NCBI GenBank assembly: GCA_964019335.1
Contig: OZ025684.1
Span: 186,001-250,000, forward strand
DNA: 64,000 nt
Direction of reading: 5' to 3'
Origin: Diplonema japonicum
Taxonomy: Eukaryota > Euglenozoa > Diplonemea > Diplonemida > Diplonemidae
The position numbers and the translations under genes are program-made. The notes beneath the pieces are model-generated. The model made no database searches. It saw nothing but the letters and a program-made list of their open reading frames with translations, and was not told where the DNA came from. Positions 28,611 through 38,072 of this stretch are shown here, piece after piece. Position 1 is the stretch's first letter. Each line of letters begins with the position of its first letter.

Positions 28611-30602
28611 AGTTAAAGGAAGTCTTTGTGAGACGCCCCCTTGTTCTCATGCTCTACCTGCACCTATCCCCCTTCAGCAGCGGTTTCTCCTTCTTCGGTG
28701 GTCGTGCCGGCCTCCTCCCCAGCTTGGCTACTTTTTCCCTTCTTTCCTTTGCCCATTGCTTCCCCAGCTCCTCCAGGTCGTACTTGGTCTTCGTTGATGC
28801 AAAGATTGCTCTACTCCACCCGATCACCGCCTTCGTCCCTCCGATTGATCGCAGCGTATGTACTCTCTTGCATGGTTCAGCAGGGAAGGCCCTCCTTCCT
28901 TTCACCTTCTTCTGCAGTCTCCCTAGTTCCCATGTGTTCCACACCTTCTTCATCACCGTGTGCAGTCTCCTGGCCTTCTGTCGCACCTCTGCCAACTCCC
29001 CTAGCTTCCATCCAAGGGATTTCTGGGTCACGTTTTCGAAATCCAGCGCCAGCTCCACCGTCGACACTGCCGTGCTTCTGTTCCCTCCATACCAGCGCAG
29101 CTGCTTGAGCCATTTCAGCACCGGCTTCGTGTACTCCTTCAGGGTGTTGCCGGTCTGCAGCCTCGCGAACTCCTCCTCTGTTGGTGCTGGGTGTGCCTCC
29201 CCCTCCGTGATCTCCAGCCATTGGTGTGTCCGGTAGATCTGCTGCCTCTTTGCCTGCAAGGCTGCGTCGCGTTCCCCCACCACAGCCAGCAGGTAACGCT
29301 GGGTCTTCTCGCGCCTGTCCTTGTCCTCCTTGGCCGCTTCCCTCGGGAGGATGCCATGGAGCCTCATGCATGGTTCTAGGCCTGTTCGTGTCGTGCCTGC
29401 ATGTGCCTCCCGTTGCCTTACTTCGTCAGCCAGTTCGCACTCCCACAGTGCATGCTCCAGGATGTTGGATACCTGTTGCATCTGACCGCATACGTCGCAG
29501 CGTGCCGTTGCGGGTTCGTCCTGCTGCCTCTGCTCCGCCAGCAGCATGCGCTCCAGCTCCGCGACTTCCCCTTCTCCACCCGCCTCTCTTTCTTCTTCGT
29601 CTTCTGAGTCGTCTCGGGAATCTTCTTCGTCCACCTCCTCCTCCGTCGGTGGGATGTGTGCCACTGCGTCCGTCCGCCATCCCCGTGGGTGGATGTAGAA
29701 AACCGCGCCTGTGATCACCCTGCGTAGGTTCCTTGCTGCGATGGGGTCCGACGACGCCAGCTTCCCCCATAGCTCGTTTGTCTCGACAGCGGCTGCCGTC
29801 GCCATTCCTTTCATGGTGCTCCGTTTTCCCATGATGGCCTCCGCTTCACCACGCCTGAGCTTGTCTCTGATGTAGTGTCGGAACCTCTCCTTCTCCATGG
29901 CCATGGTGTCCTTCAGCTGGTCCCAGGTTGCTTGCACCATGGGTAGCCACCTCTGCTTCAGGTTTCCCACCAGGCCCAGCGCCTTCTTCCCTTCCCGGTA
30001 CAGCTTTGCGATGTCGTTGCAGCGTGCCCACAGCTGGTCGTCCTTCCTGCATGCCCTGTACATGAGCATCAGTGCTTTGTAAGCTGCTGTCATCTTCGGG
30101 TGGTGTGTGTGCCCTGGTAGTGTCACGGAGAGTACTGCGCCGGGGCTCCGCGTGCGATACCTCTGGCCCCACAGCGTGTATGTCGTCTCCATCACCAGGA
30201 GTTCCATCATCCCCGTCCTTGGCGGTGAGAAGGGGGCGTCGTACAGGCAGCTTGGCAGCTGTGTGGAGCTGATGATCCGCGCCTTCTGCTGGAAGGACAG
30301 CGGGGTCGCCCCCAGCCTGCTCAACGTCTTCATCGCTTCCTTGGCCCTGTCGTTGTTGTATTGCTGCTGGCCGTCCGTCCGCAGCTTAGCTCCCAGCACC
30401 CTCCACTGTCCGCACTGCCTGCAGCACTTCACCGTCCACCTTCACTTCCGGTGCCTTGGCGCCTGTCGTAAAGGTTTTGGTTTTCTTTACGTTTAGCTTC
30501 ATGCCAACCATTTTGCAGAAGTCCTCCACCGCCTCCACCCCCTTCTGCAGCGCTGCCGCGAGTTGTGACAGAAGGTACGCGTCGTCAGCGTACGACAACG
30601 AG
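28611..30602 (-). mobile_element. 5'-truncated LINE with YADD reverse-transcriptase motif
   Basis: The most complete LINE in the window (about 2 kb). It begins inside the reverse transcriptase at CSLSYADDAYLL, the catalytic motif, then GMKLNVKKTKTF and, after a frameshift near 30400, VLGAKLRTDGQQQYN. A long frame follows (30432-28654) with LPSCLYDAPFSPP, PGHTHHPKMTA, an acidic insert, a CCHC finger (CDVC...EHALWEC) and a conserved C-terminal region (KWLKQLRWYGGN, CKRVHTLRSIGG). It ends in the tail hairpin and (AT)n next to poly-A/T. No endonuclease domain remains, so clade assignment is uncertain. Truncation plus frameshift make it inactive. Block B of the duplication lacks it. Confidence 0.9.
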
Positions 30603-31016
30603 CAAAAAAAAAAAAGAAAAGACAATGGAATAATTTTAAACACTATGTATGTACTTGGGCATACGTGAAGATAATAATAAAAAAAGACAGAGAAAAAAAG
30701 ATTTCTTTTTTTTCAACCGGTTGTGCTCGTTCAGGTAGACCATCCCCGATGCAGAAAAACCTCTTTTCTTTGTGAAACGGTTCGGAGAGAGATTAAAAAA
30801 AAAAAAAAAAAAAAAAAAAACAGAAAAACCATGAAAAGCCAATGGACCAAGTCCTTACCTCTATCCGTGGTTTTACAGAAGTTGTTTGCCCTGGTAGTGC
30901 TACTATATTACAAAAAAAAAAAAAAAAAAAAGAAGAAGAGAAACAAACAGAACAGGAAAATAAGTTTGCGATACCCGCCCCCACCCCGTTTAGAACTAAA
31001 CTAAACTAACATCTCA

Positions 31017-31438
31017 AGGGCTACGTTGTCGGCGTACGCGTACGCAGCAAAATCTGAAAAAAGTTACGCTACTTACGGCGCCTTACACCGACAGGTGTCG
31101 GCAAGATGAGACCATGCAAACGCCTTTACACCCGATTCACGTCTCTTCAGACGTTCTGCAAGTCTCCCAACGTTAGTTTTGCCACGCCAGTAGTCTCACA
31201 AATTGCGTGCAGGTGAAACTACGTTTGTTGAAGTAGAGCTTGACAAGAGAACTAGCTTTGTCAAATCCCGAGGGTCGATCTTTAGGTTTCCACCTTTAGC
31301 GATGCAGTCCTGACCCAAGACCTTTCATGAAGACTTACCAACATGAATTCCGTACGCACAGTACGCATACGCAGCAAAATCTAAAAAAGTGTACATGGCG
31401 TACGTTCGAAATACGCGTATGCCGACAACGAAGCCCTG
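31017..31438. mobile_element. GC-rich TIR element (MITE), copy 1
   Basis: Left end AGGGCTACGTTGTCGGCGTA and reverse-complemented right end AGGGCTTCGTTGTCGGCATA are TIRs; inside, TACGCAGCAAAATCT occurs twice in direct orientation (about 31040 and 31364). The right end abuts a 17-base G run. No coding sequence. The duplicated copy is at 37519-37830. Confidence 0.75.
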
Positions 31439-31540
31439 GGGGGGGGGGGGGGGGTAAGCGTGGATAAATTAATTAGTTAGAACGCAAACCTAAGGTTACC
31501 CTCTTCCGCTGTTCTCTTCTTCAGGAAAGAAAAGTTATAT

Positions 31541-31566
31541 GATAAAAGGAGGCCAGTGTGGCACTA
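31541..31566 (-). repeat. LINE-type tail stem-loop, solo copy
   Basis: Plus strand GATAAAAGGAGGCCAGTGTG then GCAC; stem GCCA/TGGC. The block B equivalent (about 37935) has lost the AAAGGAG part. Confidence 0.45.
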
Positions 31567-31696
31567 TCGTTGTAAACAAAAAAAAGAAGAGGAAACAAAC
31601 CCTCCAGCCAGTGCTGGGAGATCCACGAAACACATGATAACAAACATTCGTCCACTTTCACTTTCTCAATTGTTTTACGCTTCTTTAGCTAATTTA

Positions 31697-33739
31697 CTAC
31701 AGTCTCAGTCCAGTTGTGTCAAGTGCATCAAGAGTATCATAAGAAATGCCCGTCGCGAGCAACTTTGGTTCATACAAGGACATGTCGTCGCTTGATGCCA
31801 TCAGGTCCTGCACAGCAGACCCCTTCCAGTAACATTCTTGTACCCACACCCGTTGGCCCTTCACGAAGAGGTACACCTCCGACAGTACATCGCACACCCC
31901 TTTCACAAGGACCACCACCATCCCCGCGAACAGGAGGTGCCCTGCGGTGCTGAACACCCAGTGTTCCACGTCTCCTTTGTAGTACCCTATCCCTGCAAGC
32001 ACCATCGCAGCCCCCTGCAACCCGTTCGACACAAACCCATACATAGAGTCCCTCGGCCTTGCATGAGGCCATATCGTCCCTTCCAAGCTTGTCATGATCA
32101 TGAAGATCAAGGCAGAGAACACACAGACATGACCGCACCCTGTGTAGTTCTCAGGGTGGATTGCGTAGATCCCACTCAGTGCCAATGCCGCCATTGCCTC
32201 GAAGAGCCAGAACCATGCCACCTCCTGCCGGTAGGTCCGCATCACAGATGAGTACCGCTGCACCCAATGACGCTCAGGGTGCCGCGACACCCACTCCCCT
32301 TCACCGAGGAAGATGCGCTCCACAACACACCTCGAGTGGCACGCCACGTACAGTGCATCGGCAGGGACACCACGCCGTGCCACGAAGAACATCGTCACAG
32401 GTACACCAACACACCCAGCACCGGAAACAAGACCCAAGAAGAAACCAGGAATCGACGGGGGTTCCAATAAGAGGCCCAGTGAACCGTAGCATGTTCCAAG
32501 GAAGAAGACCTGGAAGACAAGAAGGGGCGAACTGGGAAGGCGAAGGAGGCCCTGTGTGTCCAGTGCCGCGAACAGTCCAAGCTTTCCTCCTCGTCGCTGT
32601 CCGAGGGCGTGGACGGTCCTCAGAACGAGGTAGCAAACGAAGGCAAACCCAACCATGATGGCGGTGTTCCCTACCACAACCCCAGCGTCCTCACTCCCAA
32701 ACAGCTCCATCTGCGTCGGGTGCAGCAGCCAAGGGAGATCCTTCCTTCCGTTGAGGTTGCACCCACCGCTGAGCAGCACCAACATACCTGCGGAGGCTGC
32801 AGCACCCCCTCCACCTATCACACTAGTTACTGCGCCCATGGTGCCCAGCATCTCAATATCAGATCCCAGCAGTGCACTACTCTCAGAAGGAGTCGGCAGG
32901 CTGGGTGCTATCGTGGCTGGCGAGGGTGTGGCTCGTGACAACACGTCTGGCACTATAGTAGTGGTAGGGGTCTTTGTTGGGGAGGCGGTGTCAGGAAACG
33001 GAGTCCCTGGTGCAGGAGTGTCAGGAGAGCTGGTGTCAGGCGACGGGGTGAGAGGTGCAGAAGTATCCGGGAACGGTGTATCAGGCACAGGAGTGTCAGG
33101 AGGGTTGGTATCAGGTGAAGGTGTTTTAGGCGCTGGCGTAGAAGGTGCAGGAGTATCCGGAAACGGTGTATCAGGCGCAGGAGTAGGAGGGGCAGGTGTG
33201 TCAGGAGCCAGAGTATCAGGTGCAGGGGTTTCAGGTGCTGGGGTGTCAGGAAACGGTGTATCAGGTGCAGGAGTTTTGGGTGCTGGGGTGTCAGGGAATG
33301 GAGTATCAGGTGCAGGAGTAGGAGGGGCAGGTGTGTCAGGAGCCAGAGTATCAGGTGCAGTAGTGTCGGGAGCAGGGGTTTTGGGAGCAGGTGTATCAGG
33401 TGCAGGAGTGTCAGGTGCTGGGGTGGGAGGTGATGGTGTGTCGGGTGCATCTGTTCTGCCCACCCATGTGTCGCAGTTGGGACCACCGTAGCCAGGGAGG
33501 CAGAGGGAGGAAGTGGAGCAAGATGTGCACGATGACAGGTCATGCATTGCACCGCACAGTCGGCAGCTGTCCTCAGCACCTTTGTCAACAGGACAGCCTC
33601 CTCGTGTGCAGCAATCGGACTCCTCCGTGTTTGTGTCACCTAATAATGAGCACTCACCGCTACTTGAAGACCAGAAGTAAAGGCCAGTACAGCTGCAAGC
33701 GTCTGCAGCAAAGGCATACCCAAGCACTGCATAAAGCAT
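31697..33739 (-). CDS. G4: stalked multi-pass surface protein, array member 4
   Basis: 680 residues from the ATG giving MLYAVLGYAFAADACSC, chosen because a splice-acceptor-like AG lies 13 bases upstream and the open frame before it is T/A-rich leader. Signal peptide, 12-Cys domain (about 15-92, GYGGPNCD end), a short regular stalk (about 95-300) of APDTP/APPTP/FPDTP steps, then the seven-helix module and a tail ending DTTGLRL with an Asp/Ser stretch (DLMASSDDMSLYEPKLL). The module and tail are almost identical to G5 at DNA level, as is all flanking sequence, because both lie in a segmental duplication. Surface localisation inferred; family unknown. Confidence 0.9.
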   Translation of the reverse strand: MLYAVLGYAFAADACSCTGLYFWSSSSGECSLLGDTNTEESDCCTRGGCPVDKGAEDSCRLCGAMHDLSSCTSCSTSSLCLPGYGGPNCDTWVGRTDAPDTPSPPTPAPDTPAPDTPAPKTPAPDTTAPDTLAPDTPAPPTPAPDTPFPDTPAPKTPAPDTPFPDTPAPETPAPDTLAPDTPAPPTPAPDTPFPDTPAPSTPAPKTPSPDTNPPDTPVPDTPFPDTSAPLTPSPDTSSPDTPAPGTPFPDTASPTKTPTTTIVPDVLSRATPSPATIAPSLPTPSESSALLGSDIEMLGTMGAVTSVIGGGGAAASAGMLVLLSGGCNLNGRKDLPWLLHPTQMELFGSEDAGVVVGNTAIMVGFAFVCYLVLRTVHALGQRRGGKLGLFAALDTQGLLRLPSSPLLVFQVFFLGTCYGSLGLLLEPPSIPGFFLGLVSGAGCVGVPVTMFFVARRGVPADALYVACHSRCVVERIFLGEGEWVSRHPERHWVQRYSSVMRTYRQEVAWFWLFEAMAALALSGIYAIHPENYTGCGHVCVFSALIFMIMTSLEGTIWPHARPRDSMYGFVSNGLQGAAMVLAGIGYYKGDVEHWVFSTAGHLLFAGMVVVLVKGVCDVLSEVYLFVKGQRVWVQECYWKGSAVQDLMASSDDMSLYEPKLLATGISYDTLDALDTTGLRL

Positions 33740-33751
33740 GGTCAGAATGAC

Positions 33752-33753
33752 CT
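33752..33753 (-). promoter_or_regulatory. Splice-acceptor-like AG ahead of G4
   Basis: Minus strand: pyrimidine-rich TTTGTTCTTTTTTTTTC upstream, then GCAACTATCTCACAG and GTCATTCTGACCATG. It is the clearest acceptor of the set. Confidence 0.55.
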
Positions 33754-33865
33754 GTGAGATAGTTGCATACAAAAGACAAAACGAAGATTGTGGAAATAGA
33801 AAAAAAAAGAACAAAGTGGATAAATCCCATTTTCTAGTCCCCCAGTAGGCCTACAGCGAAAATTA

Positions 33866-34234
33866 CGCTGGCGAGCCCCTCCACAACCACCCAGTATCCC
33901 TGTGTCAACATTTATAATGACATGATTCTCGGGCTGTGCGGGCTCTAAGGGCACTTGCACGGACCTCTCAAGAGGCGCAGTTGGCAGCGTTGGAATAGAG
34001 GTAATGAAGGTAACTTCCGAAGTTGCGGGTAACAGGGTCACGGGAACCGCCGTGGGGGGTGAGGAGGTCTCAGGTGAAAGGGTGACGGGGGCTGTTGTTG
34101 AAGGCGCCGAGGTGTTTGGGGGAGTAGTTGGTGGGGGTGTGTAAAGAGCTTGTGTCACCAAATACAATGCATCTCCCATTCCCAGATGACTGTGTGTCAG
34201 CTGTGAAGAAGTACACAGCTATCACGCATAGCAT
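33866..34234 (-). pseudogene. Broken copy of G3: 5' end fused to a stalk fragment
   Basis: Keeps the G3 start codon and signal peptide, loses about 33 bases of the Cys domain, keeps RCIVFGDTSS, then jumps (about 1.3 kb missing relative to G3) into the last third of the stalk (TTPPNTSAPSTTAP) in a different reading frame, and stops being G3-like just before the membrane module. The fusion is therefore frameshifted and lacks all helices. Its leader has lost the probable intron donor. It marks the left edge of duplication block B and records an unequal exchange inside the array. Confidence 0.85.
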
Positions 34235-35392
34235 TGATCAAAGTGACCTGAAGTGCTTTAGGGGAAACGGTAAGCAAGTAAAACAGAAAAATAAACTGTA
34301 TCCAAGAATAAGAAGAAAAGGAGGGGGAAAAGATAAATACGAGAAGAATTTAAACAGCCTATCGTAAAAGGAAGAATTACCGGAAGGAATGGTCATCCGG
34401 ACTGTCGCAGCTGCCTGCTCCAGTCTATGTTTCCCTGAAGAAAGAGTCTAAAGAGTAGCCAGAAACCCTTCCTTCCGTTTCTTTCTTTTACTAAACAGGT
34501 TGGCGATTGGTGGACAAGCCAGTTGAATCTACAGTAGGCTTCAACCAACAAGTTGCCATTTTTTTCTTTTTTTTTTTTTTAAAAATTGTCAAAGCAAAAG
34601 AAGGGAGGAAAAAAAAAGATCAGGAAGGGAAAAAAAGAATGCAGAAGGGGAATCAGAACAAGAGCCTTTTTTTTAACTCTCTTTTCTTCTGTCAGAGTGG
34701 AGGGGGCTTACCGTCGGTTAAGGTAGATACTTGTAGCAAAGTCTTCATGTTTAAGAGGGGCTCGCAAACACTCATTGCTGCACAAGAACCATCTTAAACA
34801 GGTTCGCAGTAAACATGGCAGATTAAAAAAGAAGAAGAAGCTGTTTGGCATTTCATTTTGTTTGTGCACGGAACTTTACCCTAAAATAACTCGTTATGCT
34901 GGCATCAATGAGAATTCTTGTAAAACCCAAACAAGAACAAAAACTAGTTTGGCGCCTTCATTTGTTTGTGCGCACAAGCGGTATTTTACCTAATAAATAA
35001 AATACCATCAACTAGTTTTTAGTCTCGACAATAATATTGTTAAGACAAAAAAAAAAAAAAAAAAAAAAGGATGTCAGGAGGGCGAACGCTGCGTTAAGAA
35101 AACGAGCGAAAACCTGGTGATGGGCCATCACAGCACCTCTTAGCGTTGCAGCATTGTTAAAAAACGGAGAAACATTTTTTTCCATAGTACTTTTCTTTCA
35201 AAAAAAAAAAAGATTCACTATGATAGGAAACGAAGTGGTTAGCAATGGCCCACCGGCGTGCCTACCTTATGATGCTCCCCTTTAGGGGTCGTTCCCTGCT
35301 ACCCACCGTAGTGCCTAGTTGACGCTTATATCTTCCACAAAAAAATGCACTGGGCATACGTGAAGATAATAATAATAATAATAACTATATAT

Positions 35393-36142
35393 GAGTCCGG
35401 ACGAAAATGTCAACACTTTTTTGGGCACCTCCGAAAATTTCTTGTTTTGATTATTTGAGCAAAAAAAGGGCAGCATGCAACCATAGGAAGATGACATATA
35501 TGGTGTACATGACGCCGTTCTTTCAATTGCGATGCTTGTTTTGCCATGAGGGTGGCAGGCGTTGCAACCGGCTGCCCCCGGGAAGCGAAAAAATAGAGGT
35601 CAGAAAAACGGCGAAAAATGTTTAAAATGCAATTCTTCTGCTTAAAATGCAGCATCTAGGGTGCATAAAATTGGTGTTCAAGCGCACTTGTGACAACCCA
35701 GGGTCGGGTTACTGTTAAAAGTACTTAGCGAAAAATATATGGTGTCGCATAGCCCCCGAAAATCCGGTTTTTTACACCCTATTTTTTGGCTTTTTCAAGG
35801 GGTTCCTAAGGGATTTTGGCCTTTTTCAGAAAAACCAATTCTTAACACTTGCCTGCTCATGCAGAGCTTTGACATTGGTATCTTTGGGGTCAAACTTTCA
35901 TTCTCTACCCATCTGCTGAAAATTTTGCTTTTTTTTAAGGGGTTTAAAAGGGATTTTAGCCTTAAATACGTGCGTTTTAAAAATAAAACAAACGGCGAGC
36001 ATTTTGACCTTTGTGGTGTTCAAGCTTAGACTGCATTTCTGCACACAAAGTGGTGTCGGGCTACTTTTTTACTTAGAAATTTAACGGGGGTTTTCCGCCG
36101 CATAGGAGGGTCATTTGTTGACATTCTTTTCCGGACGAGCTC
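35393..36142. mobile_element. Unclassified TIR element of 750 bases
   Basis: Left end GAGTCCGGACGAAAATGTCA and reverse-complemented right end GAGCTCGTCCGGAAAAGAAT followed by GTCAACA form imperfect TIRs. Both sides are flanked by ATATAT, and the right flank is the (AT)n of a LINE-type tail, so it probably inserted into that tail. Inside, a block beginning GGTGTTCAAGC occurs twice in direct orientation (about 35671 and 36016). No convincing transposase frame. It is absent from block A. Confidence 0.6.
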
Positions 36143-36148
36143 ATATAT

Positions 36149-36180
36149 GAGTTAAAGGAGGCCGGTGGCGGCGCCCTTGG
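36149..36180 (-). repeat. LINE-type tail stem-loop, solo copy
   Basis: Plus strand ATATATGAGTTAAAGGAGG, stem GCC-GGT-GGC, then GGCGCCCTTGG. The (AT)n end is intact. Confidence 0.55.
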
Positions 36181-36207
36181 TTCGGTAACTATTAATTTAT
36201 GAAAAAT

Positions 36208-36300
36208 AAAGTGGACAATACTTTATGTCCCGAGGGGGTGATTTTCCCTCGCTTCGCTCGTGAAAATCAGATTCCGAAGGGAAAGAGTAAAGTCCACTTT
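36208..36300. repeat. Small hairpin element
   Basis: Ends AAAGTGGAC and GTCCACTTT are inverted, and a second inverted pair GATTTTC/GAAAATC lies at 36240-36268, so the 93 bases can fold on themselves. Probably a tiny MITE. No second copy seen in the window. Confidence 0.5.
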
Positions 36301-36957
36301 GATTATCCTTTATCATGAATATGTAATCTTATTTTTTCTGGTTCCCGATGACTCCCAACCCCCCCCAAAGCCAGGATTTGACTTTGCCAATGTCAAAGTT
36401 TGCACTGCTCGTCCACGCCTTCAGCATGGCAGTCAACCTAGCTTCATGGTTTGGTTCAGGCGGCAATAAAGGGACCAGAGGCTCGACGGCTTAGCCCTCC
36501 TTTGTACAGGGCATCGAACCACGTTATCATGCCATCCCTAGAGGGAATCCAGAAAATAAATAAAAAAAAAAAGAAGAAAAGAGAGAGAGAAAAAAGATTT
36601 TCTGTTTTTTTCAACCGGTTGTGGCCGTTTGGGTAGACCATTTCCGATGCAGAAAAACCTCTTTTCTTTAAATAAAAAACGGTTCGGTGAGATGAGATAA
36701 AGGAGGTTCCTGTTTTAGATTTACTTTTAAAAAAAGGTTCACATTGATAGGAAACGAAGTGGTTAGCAACGGACCTCCGCGGTGGCGTGCCAACCTGCAA
36801 AAAAAAGAGTCTCTTCATGATGGGTGTCTTCTTCAGGCTGTGGGGGGTGGGGAACAAGAGGTTCCTTATCCACCTGGAAGTCGGCCTGCCAGTATGTGTT
36901 TGTGCGCAGCAAAGTGCAGAAAGAAAGAAAAGAAAAGGAAAGAAGAAGAAAAAAAAG

Positions 36958-37077
36958 AGTTTGGTTGATTGTTTTTGTGCACAGCCGGGGTTAACCTGTA
37001 GCAGGATAAGCAACAATGCTACCACTACTCTTTTTAGCAATAACAATTCATTATCAATATATTGTTTTTCTTGTTCA

Positions 37078-37080
<3 letters not shown>
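36958..37080. repeat. Short AT-rich dispersed repeat
   Basis: Matches 46361-46486 almost throughout (GATTGT...TTGTGCACAGCCGG, then TACTCTTTTTAGCAATAACA) and 46226-46345 in part; a fragment is at 10028. Copies are bounded by A runs on both sides, suggesting retrotransposed RNA. No coding potential. Confidence 0.65.
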
Positions 37081-37112
<32 letters not shown>

Positions 37113-37224
37113 AGAATGAAAAGCCATGGACCAAGTCCATACCTCTGTCCGTGGTTTTACAGAAGTTGTTTGCTGCCCTGGTAGTGCTGCTATATAACAA
37201 AAAAAAAAAGCTCGATAAAATTTC

Positions 37225-37390
37225 ATTGTGCATGGGAAATTTCAGTATGCTCACTGTTCAGGAAGAAATTCGCACTAATCGGTCACCGTTCTGCGGTTGC
37301 TGTCTGGTGCCTGCGGTGGCTGTTTGTCGCGATGAGATGGACGGCATCTGGGCGAGAAACATTAACAAGAGTGAAGTGCTAGGTAGGGAA
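37225..37390 (-). mobile_element. LINE 3'-end fragment
   Basis: About 140 bases match 12375-12515, the 3' end of the LINE at 12366, including the coding segment for FLAQMPSISSRQTATAG. Small internal indels separate the copies. Absent from block A. Confidence 0.8.
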
Positions 37391-37518
37391 AAAAAAAAAA
37401 AAAGAAGAAAAACAAACAGAACAGGAAAATAAGTCTGCCCGATACCCACCCTCTCACCCCGTTTAGCCGAACTCTTTTATAAAAACCACAGGCTAAAACT
37501 AAACTAACTAACATCTCA

Positions 37519-37830
37519 AGGGCTACGTTGTCGGCGTACGCGTACGCAGCAAAATCTGAAAAAGTGCTTACGGCACCTTACACCTACAGGTGTCGGCAAG
37601 ATGAGAGGGCGGATAGGAGTGGGGCACAGCGCAAGCCTGACAAGAATCAGCTTTGTCAAATCCCGAGGGTCGATCTTTAGGCTTCCACCTTTAGCGATGC
37701 AGTCCTGACCCAAGACCTTTCATGAAGACTTACCAACATGAATTCCGTACGCACAGAACGCGTACGCAGCAAAATCTAATAAAATGCGTATACTGCGTAC
37801 GTTCGAAATACGCGTATGCCGCGAAGCCCT
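37519..37830. mobile_element. GC-rich TIR element (MITE), copy 2, internally deleted
   Basis: Duplicate of 31017-31438 within block B. About 100 bases are missing from the middle and five bases (ACAAC) from the right TIR. It again abuts a G-rich run. Confidence 0.75.
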
Positions 37831-38072
37831 GGGGGGAGGGGGGGGAGGGTAAGCGTGGATAAATTAATTAGTTAGAACGCAAACCTAAGGTTACCCTCTT
37901 CCGCTGTTTTCTTCTTCAGGAAAGAAAAGTTATAGCCAGTGTGGCACTATCGTTGTAAACAAAAACAAAAAGAAAAAGAAGAAACAAACCCTCCAGCCGG
38001 TGCTGGGACATGATAACAAACATTCGTTTGCTTTCACTTTCTCAATTGTTTTACGCTTCTTTAGCTAATTTA

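Larger units (their letters stand above)
27019..33838. repeat. Segmental duplication, block A
   Basis: Block A corresponds to block B (34150-40078) in order and orientation: G3 leader, a 125-base conserved piece (28437-28560 vs 35072-35200), the CAACCGGTTGTG piece (30705 vs 36610), the GGTTTTACAGAAGTTG piece (30870 vs 37153), the GC-rich MITE (31017 vs 37519), then G4 vs G5 with identical flanks. Block A alone contains the foldback element at 28041 and the LINE at 28611. Confidence 0.85.

Noticed and set aside
32655-33491. Long plus-strand frame of Gly/Val/Ser repeats opposite G4 (and similar ones at 15808-16494, 21872-22519, 39031-39705, 48559-49497)
   Set aside because: They are antisense shadows of the Thr/Pro stalk repeats, which lack stops on the opposite strand. 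No signal peptide or domain is present and their length simply follows the stalk.
35410-36029. Frames within the 750-base TIR element considered as a transposase
   Set aside because: Both are short, on opposite strands, and lack DDE or HTH landmarks.
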